Below are positions 1 to 11,200 of a DNA stretch of 64,000 nucleotides, piece after piece. The position numbers and the translations under genes were made by a program. This stretch comes from Tubiluchus corallicola. Taxonomy: Eukaryota > Priapulida > Priapulimorpha > Priapulimorphida > Tubiluchidae. The stretch lies in contig JAQGDQ010000616.1 in NCBI GenBank assembly GCA_030141605.1, forward strand, positions 62,001 through 126,000, given 5' to 3'. Numbering within the stretch: the first letter of the stretch is position 1; each line of letters opens with the position of its first letter. The notes below the pieces were generated by a model that did no database searches, was not told the DNA's origin, and saw nothing but the letters and a program-made list of their open reading frames with translations.

Positions 1-266
1 GTTTGTTTTCTACTAAATATTACAAGAAATCAGGTTATAAAAATACACAGTTAGGGAGGACAAAACAAAATAAAAACCAAATTAAGTAATCTACGTTTAT
101 GCTTAATGAAGCCACAACAAATAACAATGGTTGAGCTTAACATATTTAAGGCTGTAAGTATTTTTTGAACTATTGTTGAAAATTAGACACAACAAATAAC
201 CTACATCTAAAACGGGTATTGTTTTCCTTTAAATAATTCCCTAATCACGCAAGTGGAAGTACTAAC
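1..266. other. Intron sequence of ALDH1L2 at the left edge
   Basis: Follows the donor ATG|GTTAGT at 266. No coding match or repeat is visible. Confidence 0.6.
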
Positions 267-3200
267 CATGGCCTTGATTCCCTCCGGATACATGAACCTA
301 TTGTACAGGGTGTCTACTGTGTCATCTGGACGAACATAGCACTCACGTTGCAAGAGTAAGGGCCCTGTGTCCAAACCATCGTCCGCCCAGAAAATTGAAA
401 ATCCAGCCTTTTTGTCACCTTCTATCAACGTCCTAAAAGTATGTGATGTGCTTTTAAGTAACTGAGATACTCATACAAAACTAATGACACTAATGACAAA
501 TACTCATACTCAGTTTCCAAGCAAGATCATTGCTAGTAAATCACTCTGTGCACAGACTAATGCATAATTTAGTAAAGTCCATGTAAAACAACTGAAGTTA
601 CTGAACTGATGCAGCAGATAGCTTTGCTTTACCCACATCACATAATGATTTAGCTAAAACGTGTTACTATGGTACACTTAACCTTTGACCTGCAATAACT
701 GTGAGTGCGCAAAACGAAACTATGAAAAGGTTTATTAAGTTAAATTAAAGAAAATGAAATTCTCAAAACTGTTTATTTCTTAAACATTTAGTCCAAGTAA
801 AAAAAGGTACAACATTCATATGTTCAAGTTCCAATCTGAACTTTTAGATTCTATTCCTCCTAAAAGTTGAACCTAGACATTTATTACTATATATGGCCAA
901 GAAGCCATATCATGCAGTTGTGTAAGGCTAAAAACGACTAGCCAAAATCAGGGCAGCACTCAAGAAACAAAAGTGAAGTATGCACACAATATTTAAATGG
1001 TTAAGAAACTACACTTACCAGTTAATAGCAGAAGCCCCTCTGTGTCGAGGTAAGATGGATGGATGGTAGATTATGCTCTGATGTTTGGGATGATAAATGG
1101 CTTCATTAGGAATAAACTGCGAACAGTACGGTAGCACATTGAGATCCGCGTCAACTGATTTGTACTGCTCCAATACATCCGGTAAAGCTACACCTTTCTT
1201 CCGCCATCGCTGAAACTTGTACACTTTGATTCCATCCTTTTCCGCCTCGCTAGCTATTATATTAGAAAAACACTCATTACTGAAACATTCATAAATTACC
1301 ACAGTACACAGAGATGTAGCAAGGCGGGGCGACAGTGGGCAATCTCCCCTGGGCGCAAGGGTCAAAGAGTGCAAAATTTGTCTAGAGTTCAATAATTGTT
1401 AATCATTACTAGTAATCCAACATTAATAAAAGCAATTACAACAAAATTATTTAGTCAGATATCAACGTTAGCTGAAGGCTAAGGTCGTTACTTACCGGCG
1501 TGTGTAGGGTGTCATGTGGCTTAGCAAATTTTCACTTTTGGGAGAAACAGTTTTTCTAATTACCGATTGTATAGTTGTGAAAACCTGTAGTGTTCTGCAT
1601 TTTTCATAATCTTTCCATGTTTTAATGCTGGAGCTGAATGTTTAAGGACTGGTTAGGGCAGCAAAGTTTTTTTTGCCCCTGGGTTCCATAAGCACTTGCT
1701 GAGATACCGATAGTACTGACTAATTTTACCTGATTCAAATCAATCTGCATATTATATTGAAAATGAAACACACATGAAACAAATGAAACATTTAAACTGT
1801 ATCAACTTTTTAACTTCAGAAGCATACAAAATTTTACGCAACACTTACGTTCTATGCGCTCGCTCTTATAAATAAAGAACAGCCATTTTAAGTGAATGTC
1901 AGTAACTGGATAACATTGATTGTAATCACGAAAACTGAGAATGACAAATATTTTTTACTTTTACACATTTGGCAAATAAAGCTTTGATAAAAAGAAACTG
2001 TACTGGAAGGGCAGTTCAGAGGTCGCATGCTTGCTTTCCATGCAGGAATTCAATTCCAGGAAAGGTTCAATTTCACCAGTGAGAATTGGGAAAAGTAAAA
2101 TATGATGCTGCTGGTTTGCCGTCGTATTAATAATAATAACCATTGTATAATTTCATACACTGTTCACAATATAAATTTAGGAAAACACCAGCAATTAATT
2201 GGCACAGAGTCTGCTAAATAACGAGTGAATGTAAAGAGACAATAGCTGAATCACTGGTCAACTTATATATTTGGGGCTATGAAGTTAGGCACCACTCGGC
2301 CTAGATAGTAAATGGATGTGCGACAGCTTTGAAAACTGGTTCAGTATGGTTTTGTCTACCATGCTGCACTACTACTCTCTTGGCAAAAGTATAAGAATGA
2401 AACATTTTAACGTTTCTAAGACGCCTATGCCAGTTCAGTGTGTAAGAGGATTATTTTTGATAATTAGCCAAGTTCCAGTTCTGCCACAACAATCAAGCTA
2501 TTAGTAAGCCTGCTTAAACAGCGTTACAAACTGCATAACAAAGCAAACAAAAGGTTGCATGTTGAACTGCATAAAAAAGGAAAGCAACATTAGTGGCCGG
2601 TAACAAAGTGACAGGAAAAACATCACAATTACTTTTGACTAAGGCTAAGGTTCATTTTTTCTGTGTGACATTTTTACCTGGATTCCATTTATTTACTATT
2701 TCTCAAACAAACAACAAAACACACGTAAGCTATGTACCAAGTCCTAATTCGAGTACAACAATGACAGATACAGCACATATCTGCAGTTAGCCAAAGGTCA
2801 ATTGGTCATGGAATCCAGAAAGTCAAAAACCCGTCCAATCCAACATATACTTGCCCAGTGCATCTGGTCGGCCCGCAACATCGGGAATGGTAAAAACTCC
2901 AGCTACCTTGTGACCTTCTTTTAGCAAGCCACGATACACCTGTACTGCAAATGGACTTTGCCCAATTATCGCAACCCGTAGCTTGTCATAATAACTCTGT
3001 AAGTAACAAGAAAGTTCATACAATTTTCCTATCACATTTGCGGGATGGTCAGCAAATTTATACATAAAGTGTAAGTAAAACTCAAAGGTCTACAAGGCTA
3101 GACGATGACGGAATGTAGTGTCCTAATTGTCTAGGGCACCTGCAAAGTCAGCAGAATGTACCCGGTTCAAGCTCAAGCTGCATTCCAACTTTTTGACATT

Positions 3201-4993
3201 TCCTCCTTCTCAAGTTTGGTATCAAAATTTAATTAGTGGTGGGTTTCTAATATCAAGACAAGACGAGATGCAACTCCATAATGATAAAGCTAACATTTTA
3301 TAAGTCTACCTAGAAACCAAATAAGGCCTATCATTGATTCTATAATTTACTCTATGAATGTTCATCCACTGCAGTCAACCACCTAGATTCTAGTAAGCAG
3401 GGACCATCTACATGCGATTATACCAAATGAAAGTTTTTTACACCTGCAAAGCACCTCAATAGTCGTGGTAAACACCACCTTGTAGGGTATTAGTCCTAGT
3501 GTGAACTTTGCTAACTAATTTTTCCTATTAAAGTGGCACTCGCAATAATATTTTGAAAATATGAGATGTGGCAAGACGCCAAACTTTCAAACTAGAATTT
3601 ACCAGTTGCGGGCAAATAATACCGGTTCTTTATGCACTATAAATTACTATAACTTAATTATCTTATCTCTTGTGTACCGAACTACTTATAGTACGAGTAC
3701 TATCATTCTTAAAAAATGTTACTTACATATTTTAACATACACTACAAGATATATCCTACCACAGCTTTTTGCATAAAGCTTTATCTTGACACTGCCTATT
3801 TGCCAGGTCACGCTGGGTATTTTCATAAGGTATTTCAAATATGAGGATGTGTGCATTTAGTTAGAGCCGACTCAGCCAATATGTAGTTTACAGATAGCAG
3901 TACCTTATAAGTAACTTAAAGCAAGTAAATAAATGAAATCGTGTTAGGTAAACAAATTCAATGACTGGTCCCGAGCAGCCTAAGCCATTACAGCTACTCA
4001 GTGTTAAATTCCAAGACAAAGCCTTCTAATTGAAAAGCAATTCACTTTATAACTAATCACGCTGAACTAACAGTGATAAACTGTCACACAAATGACACAA
4101 CTGACAGTGCCAGAATAACTGTCATTAGTCACCTATTAGAAATGACTCGGTTAATCAGCTTAAGATGCTACAAGTTAAGAGAGTCATATACCTATAAGTG
4201 ATATAATGTGTGTAAATACCTTTGCAAAATGTGCATAATCAACAGTAATCAATTTAATGCTACGCCTTTGAAGTCCTCCATTGAGTGGAGGAAAATTAAG
4301 ATAAGTTTTCCAGGCAACTGCAATTTCAGTTCCTGGACTGTGCTTTCTCAAATTTTCCTCTAAATATTAAGATTTCTTCTGGGATAATGAGCAAGAAAAT
4401 ATGGGCATACTATGATATACGTACGAGTAATAACACAAATTTAACTGTTCACTGCAGTTATAGTTAGTACAATTAAAATAATTACTTTAGTGCATAAACC
4501 TTATTTAAGATGCAATGTGGAAAATGAATAAACTCTTGACTCTTGAAGCTTTCAGCCACAGTAACCTGTATGCAATAATATTGAAACATGCTGCTGAATA
4601 AAATAACATTTCAATCTTTGACTCTAAAACTGGAAATTAACAAATAAAATAACAGAGAAAGAACTACGTGAAACGACTCGGAGGAGAATACAGTTGCAAA
4701 TTCTGAGAATCGTATCAGGAATTCACTGTCGGAGAATGTGCTAGATGCTCCGTGATTAACAGGATTTAAAAGTACGTTGGATTATGAATGGGGCAACAGG
4801 TAGTATGATCTTGCTATGTAACACAACATATATTGAGTAAGAATTGTGTATGCTCACGGCAGTTGTACAACCTACAGTACGGGACTACCCTTTCAACCTG
4901 AAGTTTCATTAGATCACTTTGAACTTAAATTTAAAACAAAAATCAAACCTGTGAAGTCGAAAACCGCCTAATTAAAACTGAGGCTCGAAACAT
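267..4993 (-). CDS. ALDH1L2: ALDH1L2-like mitochondrial 10-formyltetrahydrofolate dehydrogenase, N-terminal part (gene continues past the left edge)
   Basis: Four coding exons on the minus strand: 4949-4993, 2855-2996, 1019-1253 and 267-432 (588 nt, 196 residues), with all phases compatible. They cover the N-terminal hydrolase/formyltransferase domain. The family oxidises 10-formyl-THF to THF and CO2 using NADP+; the acyl-carrier and aldehyde dehydrogenase domains must lie to the left of the window. Visible motifs are VAIIGQSPF near the N-terminus, [17 protein letters not shown] (catalytic His region) and [10 protein letters not shown] (catalytic Asp region). Exon 1 encodes [15 protein letters not shown], an Arg/Ser-rich peptide like a mitochondrial presequence. 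This favours the mitochondrial paralogue ALDH1L2 over cytosolic ALDH1L1. The intron after exon 2 uses a GC donor (CTGG|GCAAGT), which is the only nearby site that keeps phase. The third exon ends ATG|GTTAGT; the open frame beyond it to 207 is intron read-through. The gene is divergent from EFCAB10. Confidence 0.92.
433..1018. other. ALDH1L2 intron with one copy of a dispersed repeat
   Basis: No coding sequence seen. Positions 535-718 are a copy of the repeat also found at 53928-54113. Confidence 0.6.
535..718 (+). repeat. Dispersed repeat family A, copy 1
   Basis: About 185 bp, clearly similar to 53928-54113. Shared stretches include CTGAAGTTACTGAACTGATG and GCAGATAGCTTTGCTTTA / GCAGATGGCTTTGCTTTA, with a conserved end CACTTAACCTTT. 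The class is unknown; I see no inverted ends or coding match. Confidence 0.7.
1310..1400 (+). repeat. Dispersed repeat family B, copy 1
   Basis: About 90 bp similar to 39790-39885. Shared core: GCGCAAGGGTCAAAGAGTGC, then CTAGAGTTCAATAATTGTTA. It lies in an ALDH1L2 intron right next to the exon at 1019-1253. Confidence 0.6.
1401..2854. other. Rest of ALDH1L2 intron 2
   Basis: No coding sequence apart from chance frames. It contains the 5S-derived SINE at 2277-2495 and AT-rich unique sequence. Confidence 0.55.
2277..2495 (+). mobile_element. 5S rRNA-derived SINE, copy 1
   Basis: The head (GAAGTTAGGCACCACTCGGC, then AGTAAATGGATG) resembles the 3' half of 5S rRNA, where the internal promoter lies. 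The body and the tail (CAAGTTCCAGTTCTGCCACA) match the copy at 28378-28615. Confidence 0.6.
2997..4948. other. ALDH1L2 intron 1
   Basis: Unique AT-rich sequence with a tRNA-type SINE fragment at 3110-3250. No further coding exon was needed for phase between 2996 and 4949. Confidence 0.55.
3110..3250 (+). mobile_element. tRNA-derived SINE fragment, copy 1
   Basis: A B-box-like ACCCGGTTCAAGCTC is followed by the family tail CCAACTTTTTGACATTTCCT and a TTTGGTATCAAAATTTAA block, also seen at 11515 and 48676. Confidence 0.5.
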
Positions 4994-5226
4994 AATTTCG
5001 CTTAGAAAATAGAAATAACAGAAAATAAACGCACAGAATTATCTTTATAAATATAACTAAAACAGCAGAAATTTAACACCACAATACACCGGCCACGCGA
5101 TAGGCGTTTCGGTGCTGCCATCTAACGACTATTTTTAAAACTGAGATTTGTTGTAGCAACAAGAACAAGGTACAGCTTGGAACAGCTTAGTTGGGGCGGT
5201 TCCAAAAATAAAATCGTGATTTTGGA
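4994..5226. promoter_or_regulatory. Shared divergent promoter region of ALDH1L2 and EFCAB10
   Basis: Only 233 bp separate the two start codons, which point away from each other (ALDH1L2 at 4993 minus, EFCAB10 at 5227 plus). Both 5' UTRs and any core promoter must fit here unless there are further upstream exons. I see no clear TATA box in either orientation. Confidence 0.5.
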
Positions 5227-8200
5227 ATGGCACAACGTTTACAAGAGGAAGCAGCAGCATATTTACAGAAACATAAAATTTATGAACTGCTTGGAAACTT
5301 AACAGCACAGCTCATATTCACAAAGCCCGGTAAGTGTTACAAACAAGTTAGTAGCACTGATTAATTACTATGAGTGCAGAACTACTGTTATTTGAAATTA
5401 ATGGGTATCACTAGAGAATGTAATATCCGCCATGTGAAACATTGCGGATATTACATTCTTTTGTATCACTTGTCTTCTTGGATAATTTAAAGAAGGTAGT
5501 TTTAGTTTATTTAAGAGTTTATTGTAATTTAGATTACACATCTGCACACAAAAATACACAGTTACAGAAGCTTGAACTATTGAAATAAAATTAATCATTA
5601 ATTAATTGAGACAGAGCGTAATAATTTTTAAATGAAAATTTGAGGTAATGCACTTTTAAAAAAATAATCACCAGACAGTGAATTCTATAGACATTAGTCC
5701 ATGTTTAATGATAAGCTTTGGAACAAAGAATTCTTATTCAGGGCTTACAGTTTTATACTTGCTGCATTGCTTGTGTAGGTTACCTAAAAATTACCCCTAT
5801 GCTAATCTTACCTAAAGAGCTCTTAAGTGCATGAACTGGGACCATCTGTGTTTTTCTCCTTGTATTTCAAACATTTTGGCAAAAGCTACTGAGCCCATGC
5901 AAACCAAATGTAACTAATACATTACATTATATTCATCTTTTATCAACAGGTAGTGTCACTAAAATAAAGTTGCAATATTAAACCTCTTTGTAACTCCTAG
6001 ACTTTGCAAGCCATTTCTTAAAACTTTAAAATTAAAATTTTATTACAGCAAACTGAAATGTGTCAAATGAATTGTAGATTATTTCAGTGATATGAACTGA
6101 ATGAATAGCAGGCAGATTCTGCACATCTATATGTTTAGCATTTAGAGGAGATTCATAATGGGATTAAGTGCAGACAAGCTGTCTAGAGTCTATAGACAGT
6201 TTGCTGAAATAAAAACCTGTTTACTGAATCCTAAAGTATATGTAGCAGTGGCGGCTCGTAGTTAAAATTAGTGGGGTGCTGTTCAAAGATTTTTTGCCAT
6301 TATTTCAATACTGTGTAAAATGAAACAAACATATAAAAAAGAAAATTTATACATAAATTTGATAAAATCCATATCAAAAAATATTTTTTACTTACTAATA
6401 TCCTAAATTGTTACAGGTCAACATAAAATTGATCCATTCATTTAAAAACATAATCCATCCTTCTTGTTTTACTTTGCACAAAAAGATTAATAATTTTCTC
6501 CTTGATCAACACTGTGTTAACGACAGTGCTTTCTCTGGTTAGCGTGCAGCATCTTGTGCACATAACAGCCAAATGCCACGATGCTGTGAAATGCACAGTT
6601 CCGTCACCTACTCTGGTTCCATACAAGGATTAACAAGTACGTACAAGTATAAAGAAAGAATTAAAGAAAAAATACTCATTATATTGAGTGATATTGAGCG
6701 GTAATATCGAGTAAAAATAGGGGGTGCTGCAGTTCCACTATGCTTATAAAATGAGCCGTAACTGATACTTAGAAAGCCTAACATACGTTGTAAGTGAGAT
6801 TTATCTGTCCAGTATAATTATTACTCATCGTACTCATCGATTCCGTTACAAAACAAATAATTTTGTAAAGTCTCTAATTTTTTATATTGCCAAATCCATT
6901 ACACAAATTAGCTGCTGCTGCATCAACTACATGACTTATATCAAAACAAAACATGGTAATTAAGATTTCATGAGACATCTCCCAAAAAAAGTACATTTAA
7001 CTAAAGTTCTGCTTCAGCAGTATAGCATGACACTTGAAGTCTTGGCACGTTGCTAGCAGTCATATCATATCAAAGTTTCTTCACTTCGAATATACTCCCC
7101 GATATCAGCCTGGTGAAATGCCACGATAGCCATGGGATTAGCACGCCTACAATCTGCAGTTGATTTCGCAAGAACACCAAAGCCTAATGGCAAATCGCTC
7201 ATCGAATACACCACAACCCCCTGGTACTGAGGCGTATTCTCGGTAATACGTCCGAGGCCAGATTTCATCACATGATTGCCGTACAAAAACTGCTGTTCTG
7301 CACTAGGTTTCAGCCAAATTTTGTACTTGGCATACGGTGCCAAATAATCGAGCGCAGTAATGTGTAGACGGAATCTCTTTGTCTTTGTAAACTTTCCAAA
7401 ACATGTTCCGAAACTCATGAGGTTGTCATGACTAATATTTCCAGCTCGAAGCATTAAAGCCTCGCTTACATAATAAATGCGATCAGCATGAAGACGGAAG
7501 CAGTATGTGCCATCTGACCGATCTATAAGCAGCTTAATGTTTTCTCCAATGTATTTAGAAAGTTTTTCAAAAAATGTTCTTGTCTCATCTTCCGTGAGGG
7601 GACGCATTTTTCAATGTACGCAATTTCGCATCAAAATACAAAATATGTATACTTTGAAATGCAAGTGCTGAACACAACCTCAAATTCTGAACGAGTCACA
7701 CAGGTGTCCACAATTATTTCATGGGATGGCAATCTCATACCACATCATTAATTTTCCTCCATTGTTGGTCAGTGTACCTGTAGCCCATTACTGTGTAATG
7801 CAACCCAATATTTTGTAAAGTAGTTAACTTCTTCATTAGCTACATTATCATGTAGTTGTAATCGAATCTTGAGATACTAGAATGACAGGAGACCAGAAGA
7901 AACCTGCAAAAAAGAAATTTAATTCTTACAGTACAATGAATGCTCTGTGCTGTAGACTAGTCTAGACTGGTATTTCTAGAAGCTTGAATGTAACTTACAG
8001 GTGATAAAAATTCCAAAATAAGCAAATAACTTCAAGCAATTTTTTCCACTAGGCCTACACTACAGTTGTCATAGCCAAATAAATAAAATAAATGAGACAA
8101 TATGCGAAAATGTAGAGAAGGTAAACGATACGGGTCAGCACTGTAAGCTCAGGGTATGGGTCAGCATTGTAAGCACAGGGTATGGGCTAGCACTGTAAGC

Positions 8201-11200
8201 ACAGGGCATCAGGCCAGCATTTTAAGCTTGTAGACTCATCGTATGGGCAGCACTGTAAGCTCAGGGTATGGGACAGTACTGTAAGCTCAGGGTATGGGTC
8301 AGCACTATAAGCTCAGGGTATGGGCCAGCACTGTAAGGTCAGGGTATGGGCCAGCACTGTAAGCTCAGGGTATGGGCCAGCGCGGTAAGCTCAAGGTATG
8401 GGCCAGCACTGTAAGCTCTCCAACTGAATCTCCAAGTACATCAAATATGGCATTTTTTGCATTCTGAAAAGCTTTTGAAAAATCATGATACACTCCAATG
8501 ATCGAGTGCACTTAAAAAGTTAGTTAAACATGCGCGGTCAAGCATAAATCCATGTTGGTGACACAACAGTAAATCATTATGCTTGAGATGTTCCATTATT
8601 GCATGCTGGACTGTTTTCTACCTACACATATAACTTCGTGCACTGTAAGCTCAGGGTATGGGCTAGCACGGTAAGCTCAGGGTATGGGTCAGCATTGTAA
8701 GCACAGGGTATGGGCTAGCACTGTAAGCACAGGGCATCAGGCCAGCATTTTAAGCTTGTAGACTCATCGTATGGGCAGCACTGTAAGCTCAGGGTATGGG
8801 ACAGTACTGTAAACTCAGGGTAGGGGTCAGCACTATAAGCTCAGGGTATGGGCAAGCACTGTAAGGTCAGGGTATGGGCCAGCACTGTAAGCTCTCCAAC
8901 TGAATCTGCAAGTACATCAAATATGGCATTTTCTGCATTCTGAAAAGCTTTTGAAAAATCATGATACACTCTAATGATCGAGTGCACTTAAAAAGTTAGT
9001 TAAACATGCGCGGTCACGCATAAATCCATGTTGGTGACACAACAGTAAATCATTATGCTTGAGATGTTCCATTATTACATGCTGGACTGTTTTCTACCTA
9101 CACATATAACTTCGTGCAACTTCCTACACAAACTTCGTTAGTTTTACTTGTAAAGATATTGCAATTTTTACCACGCGACACTTTCTAGCAACAGTAGGCT
9201 ACCATGCACGTTCTTTCTGTGAGAAATCTGGTAGGTATAGACGCACTTTGATTCATAAATTTTAAGAGTTTCGTAAAGCTTTCTCTTATTGATTTCCAGC
9301 GTGTGGCGTTAACGTTATGTTCTGTTAAAACTATGTTACTGTAAATCAACTCAAAGGTAAAAATGGTAACTACTTTCAGTTATTCCTTCCCTGCGATTCA
9401 CTGCTCCAGGCTCCACTTCATCTTTTCCAAAGTGAGCACAACCTATATTGTAATTGTAATTTATTGTCAACTTCAGTATTATCACATTGTAACTATATAT
9501 CAAATCAATTACATGTATTACATTTCAAATCAATGTAATTACAATAATTATAAAAGAGCTATATTACTATAATTACTAACTACATAATAGTTTATCAACA
9601 GGAAAAATATACTGCATGATGATCAAGAAGCAAGGCTTGTAAGACTACTAATGAAAAGTGGAGAAAAAACTGCTTAACAAGAAAAAATAGAAAAACAGAG
9701 AATAGTTAAGATAAAATAATAGAGAAAAAGAGTAGAGAAATGAAATAGAAAGGAGTTCAGCAGAGACGTGATGCAAACGTATGAAAATATAAACTGTAAT
9801 GCAACTAGTCGCGTGATGTACTGTAACTATCGCACTTCACGGCAAAACCCAAAAAATGCATTGTAAGTAAGATTTGAGCAGAAGAGATTTCATATATCTC
9901 TTAAAGCCATATAATCTTCGATGTGTTGCCTTGATACGATAGCCTTGACTTCAAGTATTTTGAATGCAAATTATGGATAGAGCTTGAAAACTCAGACATT
10001 TACTTGTCGCAGGCTTGTGGCTGTAATACTGAGTCTGTGTTATTGTTTTATGGACGTCATACACTCGCACTTGCTGGACTTCCCTTACACGACACTGTCT
10101 TGCCTTGCCGTGTAAACGTGGTGCATACTGCCTTGACATGCTATCTAGCACAATGTGCTGCCTTGTGATATGTCGCCTCCCCGTACATGGCACTAGAGAA
10201 CAGGGCAATGCAGTACATAGAAAAGGGTACAATATGAAGCCCAAACCGTCGAATTGAAGTAAGCCGGTATTGAAATAAAAAGGCGGTTTGCTGGAATGTC
10301 GAGTAAGCCTGAACATCCTACGTAATATGTGATTTTAAAGATGGAACTTGGAGATTGTCTAATAACGTAGGTCTAATGCAAAAGATTTGAAACCAAGTCA
10401 CTTTGTAAGGTGCTACTGCACTATGAATCCTATGAAATTTGTGAATATTGTGCACCTACAAGTTGAAGTTAACAACACTATAGCTAATGCTATTGCAATA
10501 AGTGTATTTTCCTCTTTATTCACTCTTTGGCATCTCCTACACTGAAGTGGACAAGTGAAAATGACTCTAGATGCATAGCTAGGGTAATCATATTCTGAGC
10601 AAGACAGCAGCCTATTTTAGACAAACTTAAACCTTGAACAAGATATACTAAAAGTAGTTTTAATAATTTTTCTCTCGAGCAAAACTTTACAACGGATTTT
10701 CGACATTGCAACTAGTAAACGAAAGCTGTAAACATTCATCAATCCAACCTCATTCCAAAATATACATACGGGGTGAAAACTGCTGACAATTTTCTCCATG
10801 AAATGCCAGAATGTCCCACAGTGCCAGCACTACCCATACGCGGGTTTTCAGCTGTCATGGCAATTTTACATCCCAGCCTAACCTCTGGAGGTACGAGATA
10901 ATTAATTTGTCAATTTTGTGTGGAGGCAGCTCCATTACAGCTGCACCCTCAGAAGCCATGCAAGAACTTTGTCTTGTGAGCTAAGAGTCTGGAAAAGTGC
11001 TGACAGTGAAAAATATATTTAAGCTTTCCAGTGATATCCCGGGTCAAACCTCGAGCAAAGCCTATATCTTGACGGCTCAGACATCTCCCATAATAACGCA
11101 TTTCTTATGCTTCTGATACCTATGAACTATTTTACTGTTATTTTGGTGTTTTTGTTGACTGTATTATGGTTTTAAATTCACGAAGTGACACATATTAATA

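Larger units (their letters stand above)
8117..9115. repeat. Tandem duplication of a 26-bp minisatellite plus LINE relic
   Basis: Two blocks (about 8117-8640 and 8641-9115). Each starts with copies of a 26-bp unit, GTAAGCTCAGGGTATGGGCC plus AGCACT. Each ends with the same roughly 220-bp non-repetitive stretch, from CCAACTGAATCT to ATATAACTTCGTGCA. The blocks differ by few substitutions, so the duplication is recent. Confidence 0.8.

Noticed and set aside
4271-4292. Small palindrome CCTCCATTGAGTGGAGG
   Set aside because: Too short to separate from chance in this much sequence.
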